Assembly: GCA_023415835.1 (NCBI GenBank)
Contig: JAEZJK010000106.1
Span: 1 to 55,318, forward strand
Reading direction: 5' to 3'
DNA: 55,318 nucleotides
Source: Bacillota bacterium
GTDB taxonomy: Bacteria > Bacillota > UBA4882 > UBA8346
The notes beneath the pieces are model-generated. The model did not search any database. It worked only from the letters and a program-made list of their open reading frames with translations, and was not told the origin of the DNA. The stretch's first letter is position 1. Each line of letters starts with the position of its first letter. Both the position numbers and the translations under genes were made by a program. Positions 40,144-48,739 of the stretch are shown piece after piece.

Positions 40144-41028
40144 ATGGATTCTTTAATCGCCAAGGCTGAAATATTAATTGAAGCGATACCTTATATTCGA
40201 AAATATTTTGGAAAAACATTCGTCATTAAGTACGGCGGTAATGCCATGATTAACGGGGATTTGAAACATGCCGTAATGCAGGATGTTGTTCTCCTGAAGT
40301 TTTTAGGAGTAAATCCGGTTCTGATTCACGGCGGTGGACCGGAGATTACTCAGATGTTGAACCGGGTAGGAAAAAAGTCTCAGTTTATTCAAGGCTTACG
40401 TGTTACCGACGCTGAAACCATGGAGATCGTACAGATGGTGTTGGTCGGGAAGCTCAATAAGGAGATCGTTGCCAAATTGAATTTGCTAGGAGCCAAAACC
40501 GTAGGGCTTTCCGGACAAGACGCTAACCTCCTGGTAGCTAAAAAGACAACTCCGACAATGCCAGCGGACTATCAAGGTGAAATTCCGGATATCGGGTTTG
40601 TCGGAGAAGTAATCAAGATTAATACCGAGATATTGGAGGAATTAATCGCTTCCGAATACATACCGGTGATTTCATCGATTGGCGTGGGTGAGGACGGCGT
40701 CAGTTATAACATTAACGCCGACACTGCCGCCGGTGAGTTGGCCGCCGCTTTGAAAGCGGAAAAATTGATTATGCTGACCGATGTCGAGGGAATTTTCGAG
40801 GATTATCAGGATAAGTCGAGCTTAATCTCAGCCCTTAAAGTGGAACGGGCTTATCAAATGATTAACCAAGGAAAAATCGAAGGCGGAATGATTCCAAAAG
40901 TTGAGGCTTGTATTACTGCCTTAGGGGCCGGGGTGAAGCGGACCCATATTATTGACGGAAGGCAACTGCATTCGTTACTGTTGGAGATCCTAACCGATCA
41001 AGGAATCGGGACTATGGTAGTGGAATGA
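40144..41028 (+). CDS. argB: Acetylglutamate kinase
   Basis: A 294-residue member of the amino-acid kinase family. KYGGNAM near residue 29, LIHGGGPEITQML, LVGKLNKEIV, NINADTAAGELAAAL and GGMIPKVEAC are conserved. Its N-terminal helix (KAEILIEAIPYIRKYFG) is of the type found in arginine-inhibited hexameric NAGKs, which would suggest feedback control. It makes acetylglutamyl phosphate for ArgC. Ribosome binding site AGGAGAG. Confidence 0.95.
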   Translation: MDSLIAKAEILIEAIPYIRKYFGKTFVIKYGGNAMINGDLKHAVMQDVVLLKFLGVNPVLIHGGGPEITQMLNRVGKKSQFIQGLRVTDAETMEIVQMVLVGKLNKEIVAKLNLLGAKTVGLSGQDANLLVAKKTTPTMPADYQGEIPDIGFVGEVIKINTEILEELIASEYIPVISSIGVGEDGVSYNINADTAAGELAAALKAEKLIMLTDVEGIFEDYQDKSSLISALKVERAYQMINQGKIEGGMIPKVEACITALGAGVKRTHIIDGRQLHSLLLEILTDQGIGTMVVE

Positions 41029-41037
41029 AAGGTTGTG

Positions 41038-42231
41038 ATGATACGGATGAGTAATGAAGATTATCTGAGCATTGGCCAAGAAGTGGTGATGAAGAATGTC
41101 GGCCGTTTACCGGTGGTTTTTTCCCGTGGGGAAGGTTCCCGGTTATGGGATTCCAATGGCAAAGAGTACCTTGATTTTTTATGCGGGATCTCGGTTAATA
41201 ATTTCGGTCACTGTCACCCGGAAATAACAGCCGCTTTAACCGCCCAAGCCGGGAAGATCTTACACGTATCAAACTATTTTTACCTTGAAGAACAGATTAA
41301 ATTGGCGCAGGAACTAATTAAATTATCCAACTACCACAGCGTTTTTTTTGCCAACAGCGGCGCCGAAGCCAATGAGGCTGCGATTAAACTAGCCCGGAAA
41401 TATGGTAAAACCAAATTAAGCGGGGCTTATCAAATCATTACCGCCAAAAAGTCATTTCATGGCCGGACTCTGGGAGCCTTATCAGCTACCGGCCAGCCAA
41501 AGTATCAGGAGAGTTTCCAGCCGGTAGTTCCGGGCTTCGTTTATGCCGATTATAATAACCTTAAATCCTGGTTGGGAGCAATAACTGAACAAACATGCGC
41601 CTTAATGCTTGAGTTGGTTCAAGGCGAGGGCGGCGTTTACCCGGCTAATCCGGATTTTATTGAAGGGTTGGCCCGGATTTGTTACAAATATAAGTTGTTG
41701 TTGATCATCGATGAGGTTCAAACTGGTTTGGGCAGAACCGGGAAAATGTTCGCATATGAGAATTACAATATTAAACCGGATATTATCACGATCGCTAAGA
41801 GCCTTGGCGGAGGGGTTCCTTGCGGGGCTTTGCTGGTCGATGAGGAAGCCGATATCTTTACCCCCGGCGACCATAGCACTACTATCGGTGGAGGAGGGAT
41901 GGCTTATGCCGCCGGTTTGGCTACGCTCCGTCTCCTTCAAGAACCGGGTTTTCTAGATGAGGTCCTCCGGAAGGGTAATTATATCAAGGATACGTGGGAA
42001 TATTGGCGGCGGGAGATGCCGGTGATCAACGGTTCCCGTGGGTTAGGCTTGATGTTGGCCCTGGATCTGAAAGTCCCCAGCAAACAAGTGATGCTTGCTT
42101 GTTTAGAAGAGGGATTGGTGGTAAATGCCGTTTCCGAAAACTCAATTCGAATCTTACCGGCGTTGAATATTAGCCGGGAAGATTTAGACGCCGGCTTGGC
42201 TATCCTGAAGAAAGTACTGCAACAGTTGTGA
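41038..42231 (+). CDS. argD: Acetylornithine aminotransferase
   Basis: A 397-residue class III PLP aminotransferase. Lys254 in ITIAKSLGGGVPCGA is the PLP lysine, DEVQTGLGRTG at 225 on holds the conserved Asp, and FANSGAEANEAAIKLAR and FHGRTLGALSATG are hallmarks. It converts N-acetylglutamate semialdehyde to acetylornithine, and such enzymes sometimes serve lysine synthesis also. The ATG at 41038 follows GAAAGG; 41047 is an alternative. Confidence 0.93.
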   Translation: MIRMSNEDYLSIGQEVVMKNVGRLPVVFSRGEGSRLWDSNGKEYLDFLCGISVNNFGHCHPEITAALTAQAGKILHVSNYFYLEEQIKLAQELIKLSNYHSVFFANSGAEANEAAIKLARKYGKTKLSGAYQIITAKKSFHGRTLGALSATGQPKYQESFQPVVPGFVYADYNNLKSWLGAITEQTCALMLELVQGEGGVYPANPDFIEGLARICYKYKLLLIIDEVQTGLGRTGKMFAYENYNIKPDIITIAKSLGGGVPCGALLVDEEADIFTPGDHSTTIGGGGMAYAAGLATLRLLQEPGFLDEVLRKGNYIKDTWEYWRREMPVINGSRGLGLMLALDLKVPSKQVMLACLEEGLVVNAVSENSIRILPALNISREDLDAGLAILKKVLQQL

Positions 42232-42326
42232 CGAGTAAGTGTGATTAGTGTTACGGTTAATCATATTTGATAATAAAATTTTCAAAGCGCGTAACGTGTA
42301 ACCCCCACAAAAATAGGAGGATTATC

Positions 42327-43541
42327 ATGGAACAAAAAGTGAAAAAAGTTGTATTAGCCTATTCGGGAGGATTAGATACTTCGATTATTATTCCCTGGTT
42401 GAAGGAGAACTACGGTTGTGAGGTGATCGCTTATGCCGCCGACGTTGGCCAAGGCGAAGAATTGGATCCTTTGAATGAAAAAGCGATTAAAACCGGGGCC
42501 AGTAAGATTTATATCGAGGATCTTAAACATGAGTTCGTCACGGATTTTGTCTTTCCGATGCTTAAGGCGGGAGCGGTTTACGAGGAAAAATACTTAATGG
42601 GGACCTCGGTAGCCCGGCCGGTAATAGCCAAACGCCAGGTGGAGATCGCGATCAAGGAAGGGGCTGACGCTGTAGCCCATGGAGCTACCGGCAAAGGCAA
42701 CGACCAAGTCCGTTTCGAATTAACTTTTAAAGCGCTTAAGCCGGATCTGAAAATCATCGCCCCCTGGCGGGAATGGGATCTTAAATCTCGGGAAGAAGAG
42801 ATTGAATATGCCGAGAAACGCGGCATCTCAGTGCCGGTTACTAAGGCCAAGCCGTACTCCATGGATCGGAACCTCTGGCATATCAGTTATGAGGGTGGAA
42901 TCCTGGAGGATCCTTGGAATGAATATAATGACGATATGTTCCTTTATACCGTTTCCCCGGAAAAAGCTCCCGGCCAACCTGAGACCGTAACCATTGATTT
43001 TGAGAAAGGCGTTCCGGTGGCAATTAACGGGCAAGGTTACGACCCGGTGCCCCTAATTTTTAAGCTTAATGAAATCGGCGGCAAACACGGGGTCGGCCGG
43101 GTCGATATTGTGGAAAACCGGTTGGTAGGAATGAAATCCCGCGGCGTATATGAGACCCCGGGAGGTGCGATTCTCTACGAAGCTCACCATGCTTTGGAAA
43201 CGATTACCCTCGACCGGGATACGCTCCATTATAAACAAATGATGGCCCTGCGTTACGCGGAACTGGTTTATAACGGACAATGGTTTACGCCTTTAAAGAA
43301 GGCCATGGACGCCTTCATCGATGAAACCCAAAAAAGGGTTACCGGCTCCGTAAAAGTTAAACTTTATAAAGGAAATGCTCAAACTGTCGGCCGCAAATCG
43401 CCTTTCTCGCTCTATCAAGAAAACTTGGCCACCTTCGGCGCGGACCAGGTCTATAACCAAAAAGACGCTGAAGGTTTTATCAATCTATTCGGACTGCCCC
43501 TTAAAGTCCAGGCCGGATTGGAACAAAGCCTAAAGAAATAA
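42327..43541 (+). CDS. argG: Argininosuccinate synthase
   Basis: A 404-residue ATP-dependent ligase joining citrulline and aspartate. The PP-loop AYSGGLDTS is at 11-19; YLMGTSVARPVIAK, HGATGKGNDQVRFE and DRNLWHISYEGGILEDP are conserved. The ATG at 42327 follows TAGGAGG; in-frame codons upstream are not family-like. No argH or argF follows, so those steps are encoded elsewhere. The gene follows argD by 95 bases that include TAACGTGTAAC-type short repeats. Confidence 0.95.
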   Translation: MEQKVKKVVLAYSGGLDTSIIIPWLKENYGCEVIAYAADVGQGEELDPLNEKAIKTGASKIYIEDLKHEFVTDFVFPMLKAGAVYEEKYLMGTSVARPVIAKRQVEIAIKEGADAVAHGATGKGNDQVRFELTFKALKPDLKIIAPWREWDLKSREEEIEYAEKRGISVPVTKAKPYSMDRNLWHISYEGGILEDPWNEYNDDMFLYTVSPEKAPGQPETVTIDFEKGVPVAINGQGYDPVPLIFKLNEIGGKHGVGRVDIVENRLVGMKSRGVYETPGGAILYEAHHALETITLDRDTLHYKQMMALRYAELVYNGQWFTPLKKAMDAFIDETQKRVTGSVKVKLYKGNAQTVGRKSPFSLYQENLATFGADQVYNQKDAEGFINLFGLPLKVQAGLEQSLKK

Positions 43542-43997
43542 TTTGAACCCAGCAAAGTGGATTTGAATTTTGAAATTTTGAATTTTAAGTTTGAAATAAC
43601 TACGTTATCATCCTGGAACATAGTTGCGCTTAGACCCAATTTAGGGCTAGATATCTTAATAAGTATAATTAAAGCAGGCTAGTAATGGCCTGCTTCATTA
43701 TTTGTGTCCGGAAATACTAAATATCTTAACTATTAAAACGTCTTTAGGGAACAGGGCTATTAGTTTATATCCAATGCCTCTTTCAGAAACGATCAACAAT
43801 TAACGGGCTTTAAACTTTGAACTTAAAAATTGGACCTTTGACAAAATAAATATACTAATCTAAAGAATTAATGTTAAATAATGACACTAAAGAAGAGAAT
43901 TTGTATTTAGGTACGATTGTGTGATAAAATTTACACATCAGTTAAAACATGGGTGATACTTTCATTTCTAAAGTTCGATTTCAAGGAGGGTTTCTAA
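43542..43997. other. Gap with terminator-like hairpin and promoter candidate
   Basis: 456 bases without a gene. AAGCAGGC (43672-43679) pairs perfectly with GCCTGCTT (43688-43695); a short T-containing tail follows, so it may end the arginine operon. TTGTAT (43901-43906) with GATAAA (43923-43928) is a possible promoter for the CsgG-like gene. The first part contains the low-complexity TTTGAATTTTGAAATTTTGA. Confidence 0.45.
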
Positions 43998-45575
43998 ATG
44001 AAACGGAGTTTGATATTAATTTCAATGGTAACCGTTGTTTTATTAATATTTTCCTTACCGGTTGCGGGTGCAGATAATCTACATCGAATTGCAGTATTGC
44101 CATTTGAAGACGGATCGATCAAACGGACTTGGGGAGAAGAGTTCAGTCTCGGTAAAGGAGTGGCCGATGAATTGGTTACCGCTTTACTGGAAACCAACCG
44201 ATTTCGCTTGATTGAACGGGAAAAGGTCGCTCAGGTCCTTGAGGAACAAAATCTCGGAAAAGATGGGGTGTTAGATCCGAAAACTGCAGCTGAAATAGGG
44301 AAAATTTTGGGCGTTGAGTATTTAGTAATCGGGCGGATCACGGAGTTTTCTACCAAAGAGGATGATGACATCCTAGCCAATCCAAACCATAATAATCCAA
44401 TGGGCATTAGAATTACTAACACTACTGCCCGGGTGGCGATTGACGCCCGATTGGTGGATTGCGTCACAGCTGAAATATTAACCAGCGTTACCGGGAGAGG
44501 TAAAAAGAGAACCGTAAATTTAGGGCTTATCAGTAAACAAGGTGGAATATCGTTCGGGGATAAGGATTTTGAAAAGAGCGACCTTGGGAAAGCGCTCCAT
44601 CGAGCGGCTACGTCAACCGCACGGCAGTTGGCTACTAAAGCATACGATGGGATGGCTCCGCTTACAATTACCGGAATGGTCGCTTATGTCAGCGCCGGCC
44701 GGATCATTATCAATGTCGGTAAAAGAGACGGAGTGGAACCGGGAATGGTCTTTAAAGTAGCTCATAAGCTTGAAACTCTACAAGATCCCGTTACCGGACA
44801 AACAATTGGAGATGCTACCGAACCGGTGGCTGAAATATCAGTAATCGAGGTGAAGGAGAAGTCCGCCACCTGTTCCGTTCTGACGAAGCTGACCAATGTT
44901 TATGAGATAACCGTAGCCGACTTAGTTGAGTCGAAGTCGCCGGTGAAATTGGTATTACCTGAGTTGCCTCCTTTGGAAGAAGAGAAGGAAGGGCCACGTA
45001 AGGAGAAAGAATATCGGCTTTATGCAGATTGGATGCCGTTAGGAGAGTTCACCGACGAATCGCTTGTTCAAGAGGAAACTACAGACAGTACCATCGCTTT
45101 TATTGGCGGTCAGGCCATCTTAGGCCGGTATAAATTAGCGGCTGAAAAATCCTTTAATGGTGAGATTGCGGATCTTGCCCGAAAAATAAATATATCCGAA
45201 TATAAACTGGGCTATAATCTTAATCCGGATCAAGATGTTCAGATTGAACTATTTGTTTCTAAATTTAACTTAGGGGTAGAGTCCGGCGGGACTGAGTATC
45301 TTGACTGCTCAAGCTGGATTTTCGGAGCCGATGTGGAGTATGAGATGGCGGAGAAGACATATTTCGAGTTATCTTATGGTTATGGAGCTTCCCTTGATTT
45401 TCGTGTGAACGGAGTTGACAAAGCTGGTGGTAATCTAGGATCTATTAAAGCAAAATTGAGTTATTATTTTTCGGAAAATACCGCAGCTTACCTCGGATAC
45501 CGTTCTTATATGGTTAAAATCGATGATGATCTGGATTTGACCGGGGTAAACATGGGGCTAGCCTTTAAGTTTTGA
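43998..45575 (+). CDS. CsgG-family secreted protein with C-terminal beta-barrel-like domain
   Basis: A 525-residue protein. Residues 1-25 are a signal peptide (cleavage near VAGADN), without lipobox. Residues 28-220 are CsgG-like: HRIAVLPFEDGS, GKGVADELVTALLETNRFRLIEREKVAQVLEEQNL, ILGVEYLVIGRITEF, ARVAIDARLVDCVTAEILTSVTG, ending with the helix RAATSTARQLATK. Residues 225-310 (TITGMVAYVSAGRIIINVGKR) resemble the FlgT C-terminal domain. After a Glu/Pro-rich linker, residues 340-525 are alternating strands (YFELSYGYGAS, TAAYLGYRSYMVKI) ending in Phe, as outer-membrane barrels do. It is likely an outer-membrane-associated protein, further support for two membranes. No curli genes accompany it. 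Confidence 0.7.
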   Translation: MKRSLILISMVTVVLLIFSLPVAGADNLHRIAVLPFEDGSIKRTWGEEFSLGKGVADELVTALLETNRFRLIEREKVAQVLEEQNLGKDGVLDPKTAAEIGKILGVEYLVIGRITEFSTKEDDDILANPNHNNPMGIRITNTTARVAIDARLVDCVTAEILTSVTGRGKKRTVNLGLISKQGGISFGDKDFEKSDLGKALHRAATSTARQLATKAYDGMAPLTITGMVAYVSAGRIIINVGKRDGVEPGMVFKVAHKLETLQDPVTGQTIGDATEPVAEISVIEVKEKSATCSVLTKLTNVYEITVADLVESKSPVKLVLPELPPLEEEKEGPRKEKEYRLYADWMPLGEFTDESLVQEETTDSTIAFIGGQAILGRYKLAAEKSFNGEIADLARKINISEYKLGYNLNPDQDVQIELFVSKFNLGVESGGTEYLDCSSWIFGADVEYEMAEKTYFELSYGYGASLDFRVNGVDKAGGNLGSIKAKLSYYFSENTAAYLGYRSYMVKIDDDLDLTGVNMGLAFKF

Positions 45576-45670
45576 TCACAGAAGACGCAGATACCGCCGA
45601 AACGTAGATTAAACGGGTTGTAAGCTGTGTCTAATAGCCCATACTTGTCGTAGGCGCCAAAAGTATTGAA

Positions 45671-45755
45671 GGATTTTTTGATGGTAGGGAACGATTTTTG
45701 AGTGGTGTTTAACGATTGTTGATTTTAAGATGGTATTCGATGATTTTTTGGGAGT
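45671..45755. repeat. Degenerate GATTTTTGA-type tandem units
   Basis: Units starting with GATTTTTTGATGG, GATTTTTGAGTGG, GATTGTTGATTT and GATGATTTTTTGG follow each other at about 21-25 bases. The 317-base gap (45576-45892) also holds ATCACAGAAGACGCAGA and otherwise no gene. Confidence 0.4.
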
Positions 45756-45892
45756 GTAAATAATTTTGTTTAATTAAATTTTAAAATTCCTTCCAGAACA
45801 GAGGTTCAGCTGATCGTCCCGCTAACATCTAAAGGATACAATTATCCAAATGCGTAATAATATGATCTGTACTTTTATTCGGGAGGATTAGC

Positions 45893-46993
45893 ATGGAAAA
45901 ATTACGGGTCGGTATCATTGGTACCGGTATGGCTTTTGAAAAGCTACATTATCCGGCATTTCAAGAATTGAAGGATCAATACCAAATTGTGGCGCTTTGT
46001 GACGAAGACTTGAAAAAAGCCATAAGCTGGTCAACAAAATTAGGTCTTTCAGAAAAAGATGCCTATTCAGATTACCGGGAACTGACCAAACGCGATGATA
46101 TACAGGTAATTGACATCATGACTCCGATTGGGTTAAATTTTACGGTGGCTGAGGCAGTGGCCAAAATCATCTCCGGGACTGGAAAGGGAATTATCCTGGA
46201 GAAACCATTGGCGCCAACACTGGAACAAGCTGAAAAATGCGCTGAGCTGCCCAGGAAATACGGGGTATTGATGATGATCGCTGAAAATTACCGGTATAAC
46301 GAAGATCCTAATTTGATTCGGGATTTGACGCAACAAGGCCACATCGGTGAAATTGATTATTTTCTCTGGAATCGGGTGGTAAATTTCCCGGACGATATGA
46401 CCCAAAACGCCTTCCCGGCTAAGGAATGGCGGCAACGGCCAGACTTTCCGGGAGGGATTTTTTATGATGTCTCGGTCCATGATATGGCTGCTCTCAGGCA
46501 TATTTTTGGCCCGATTGATGAGTTAATGGCTTATGGACAAAATAAAGACGTTGCTTTGGGACAACTGGCTGTAGTGAATGTAATCTTCCGTTTCATGAGT
46601 GGTTTTACCGGAAGCTATAATTTTTATTGTGCCGGGAAAGAGATGCAGCGTCCGCTGGTAGGCCTCAGGATTATCGGCCGAAAGGGCGAAATCTACCAGG
46701 AAGAACGGGACAGCGGCGTGATTAACATTGCCTACAACAACGGTACCTCGAAACAGCTTTCCTATACACCGCAACGCGGGTACTATAATGAACTACTCAA
46801 TTTCTACAATGCCTTTTTCGGAGAAGAACCAATTTCGGTCTCGCCGGAGCTGGAGTTGGGGGATGCCAAAACTGTCTTGGCGGTGTTGGAATCGATTGAG
46901 CAGGAGACCCCGGTAAAAGTGGATGAGCAGGAGACGTATATTCCAGCTTATGACTTAGAGCGAAAAAAGACATATGGGGAGAAAAGGATGTAA
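45893..46993 (+). CDS. Gfo/Idh/MocA family oxidoreductase
   Basis: A 366-residue NAD(P)-dependent sugar or cyclitol dehydrogenase-type protein. Residues 1-120 are a Rossmann domain (RVGIIGTGMAFEKLHYPAF), with the cofactor/catalytic EKPLAPTLEQAE near residue 103; GGIFYDVSVHDMAALRHIFG near 195 holds the usual catalytic Asp-x-x-x-His. The substrate is unknown. GGGAGG precedes the ATG; a strong terminator follows. No sugar metabolism operon is beside it. Confidence 0.85.
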   Translation: MEKLRVGIIGTGMAFEKLHYPAFQELKDQYQIVALCDEDLKKAISWSTKLGLSEKDAYSDYRELTKRDDIQVIDIMTPIGLNFTVAEAVAKIISGTGKGIILEKPLAPTLEQAEKCAELPRKYGVLMMIAENYRYNEDPNLIRDLTQQGHIGEIDYFLWNRVVNFPDDMTQNAFPAKEWRQRPDFPGGIFYDVSVHDMAALRHIFGPIDELMAYGQNKDVALGQLAVVNVIFRFMSGFTGSYNFYCAGKEMQRPLVGLRIIGRKGEIYQEERDSGVINIAYNNGTSKQLSYTPQRGYYNELLNFYNAFFGEEPISVSPELELGDAKTVLAVLESIEQETPVKVDEQETYIPAYDLERKKTYGEKRM

Positions 46994-47001
46994 TCGGGAA
47001 G

Positions 47002-47041
47002 GGGCTGTCAAAAAGGTTTTTCCTTTTTGACAGCCCTTTTT
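47002..47041 (+). terminator. Strong rho-independent terminator
   Basis: GGGCTGTCAAAAAGG pairs perfectly with CCTTTTTGACAGCCC across a five-base T loop, followed by TTTTT. It ends the Gfo/Idh/MocA transcript. Confidence 0.92.
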
Positions 47042-47052
47042 GTAAGTAGCCG

Positions 47053-47107
47053 TCCACATCAATTTCCAATTGACCCACGTGAAATTTTGAAAACAAGCTG
47101 ATGTGGA
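47053..47107. repeat. Inverted repeat downstream of the small minus-strand gene
   Basis: TCCACATCA (47053-47061) and TGATGTGGA (47099-47107) are exact inverses 37 bases apart. It may mark the 3' end of the minus-strand gene at 47144. Confidence 0.4.
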
Positions 47108-47143
47108 TCGACATGCATCGGTAGCATTTTCTAAATAGCAAAA

Positions 47144-47392
47144 TTACTGGCCTTCCTCCGGGAAGAAGTGTTTATCCATGGCAATCTCCGTCGGAATCGG
47201 TGAATCAGGAAGTTCCACTTCATTTAGATTTCGAATTGCCCCGAAGTACCCTCCGCTAGAATGGAGCCGTTTCTGGTTGATGTATGATTTCAATAGTTGC
47301 GGATCTCTACCCAAATTTAATTCGGTAGGCTCATTTGTAAGGGAATCTTTCTCAGGGCCGGAAGAATCGTCTTTCATAACTTCACCTTCCAT
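47144..47392 (-). CDS. Small hypothetical protein
   Basis: An 82-residue polar, acidic protein (SSGPEKDSLTNEPTE in the first third). No signal peptide, membrane segment or known motif. AAGGAG lies about eleven bases before the ATG; Met6 with GAAGGTG upstream is an alternative start. A plus-strand frame of the same length overlaps it, but has no ribosome binding site. No recognised family. Confidence 0.45.
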   Translation of the reverse strand: MEGEVMKDDSSGPEKDSLTNEPTELNLGRDPQLLKSYINQKRLHSSGGYFGAIRNLNEVELPDSPIPTEIAMDKHFFPEEGQ

Positions 47393-47531
47393 TTCTTTTT
47401 TTCTCCTTCCAGTATCTCCAGTTTAGGATAGGCAAACCGTAGAATTTGATAAATCTTCATCTCATTTTCTGATCATACCGTTTATGTACCGGCATATGAT
47501 AGGTTGATTGGCTTAGAAAAGGGGGAGTTAT

Positions 47532-48638
47532 ATGCTCTGGTTTTTGTTAGCATTGGTTCCGGTGGGATTGTTGGCGCTATTAATAGTCTTCAAAGGTTTC
47601 TTTTTCGTCTCACAAGCCCAAGCGGGAGTGATCGAACGATTAGGCAAGTTTAACCGGGTGGTTTACAGCGGTATGCGCCTTAAATGGCCATTTTTGGAGT
47701 CTTTTCGTGTGGTCGGGTTTATTAACCGGGAAGAATACCGGAAAGACTTCGGGCCATACCGGATCGATCTTCGGGAACAAATTTTCGACCTTTGCAAACA
47801 ACACGTAATCACCAAAGATAATGTGGCTCTAGATGTGGATACTATCATCTATTACCGGGTAACCGAGCCGGAGAAGACTGTCTATGGGATTACAAATCTG
47901 CCGAAAGCCATTGAACAACTGGCTTTGACGAATATCAGGAATGAATTTGGCCGGATGGATCTGGATATTAGCTTGGGATGCAGGGCGCAGATTAACGATC
48001 ACATCAAGGTTAACCTCGATGAGGCTACAAAGGAATGGGGGGTAACTATTCTCCGGGTCGAGGTTCAGGAGATCATCCCGCCGAAGGATTTAAAAGATAC
48101 CATGGATAAGCAGATGATGGCTGAAAGGGAGCGGCGGGTTAAAGTATTAGGAGCCCAAGCGGAAAAGGAAGCGATGATCCTCGTGGCTGAAGGGTCAAAA
48201 CAAAAAGCGATTCTAGAAGCTGAAGCCCAGAAAGAGTTGGAGATTTTAAAAGCTCAGGCTGAAAAGGAAAAGATAGTCCTAGAGGCGGAAGCGGCTCGGG
48301 AGAAATTGGTATTAACGGCAGAAGGGAAAAAAATAGCCCTGGCTATGGAGTCGGAGGGAGAAAAGACTGCCCGGATTAATTTGGCCGAGGCGGAGGCCGA
48401 GCGGATCTTGAAGGGTTTTAACTCCGAAGCGGCAGGGTTGGCTCAGGTTTCCCAGGCATTAAACGCCCAGGAGTCGAATGAAACCCTGATTACGTTGAAA
48501 TCACTGGAAGCAGCGGTAAAAATTGCCGGAGAACTGGCAGGCGGTCAGGCGACTAAGATCTTTCTACCCCAAGAGGTTTCAGGATTGATGGGGTCACTGC
48601 TCAGTGTCGCGGAGTTAATGCGGGAAGGCGGAAAATGA
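47532..48638 (+). CDS. SPFH/band 7 protein (slipin/stomatin-like)
   Basis: A 368-residue protein. Residues 3-27 are a membrane anchor; 28-200 are the SPFH domain (VIERLGKFNRVVYSGMRLKWP, ALDVDTIIYYRVTEPEKTVYGI, LTNIRNEFGRMDLDISL, WGVTILRVEVQEIIPPKDL). Residues 205-300 are a coiled coil of Ala/Glu/Lys heptads (EAEAQKELEILKAQAEKEK), and the end is a short hydrophobic region. Such proteins form oligomeric cages or microdomains in the membrane and affect lipid and protease organisation. No NfeD partner is next to it. AGGGGGAG precedes the ATG. Confidence 0.9.
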   Translation: MLWFLLALVPVGLLALLIVFKGFFFVSQAQAGVIERLGKFNRVVYSGMRLKWPFLESFRVVGFINREEYRKDFGPYRIDLREQIFDLCKQHVITKDNVALDVDTIIYYRVTEPEKTVYGITNLPKAIEQLALTNIRNEFGRMDLDISLGCRAQINDHIKVNLDEATKEWGVTILRVEVQEIIPPKDLKDTMDKQMMAERERRVKVLGAQAEKEAMILVAEGSKQKAILEAEAQKELEILKAQAEKEKIVLEAEAAREKLVLTAEGKKIALAMESEGEKTARINLAEAEAERILKGFNSEAAGLAQVSQALNAQESNETLITLKSLEAAVKIAGELAGGQATKIFLPQEVSGLMGSLLSVAELMREGGK

Positions 48639-48739
48639 ATGCTATTTGATTGACTTGAGTCTGCTTCTGAAGGCCTTAACCATCATAAATATTTCTTAAT
48701 AGGTTAAAATAGCCATGATCTATTTTTAGGAGGATTTTC

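Noticed and set aside
47178..47426. Plus-strand 82-codon frame opposite the small minus-strand gene
   Set aside because: It has no ribosome binding site and the translation is Ser/Phe-rich, as expected for an antisense shadow.
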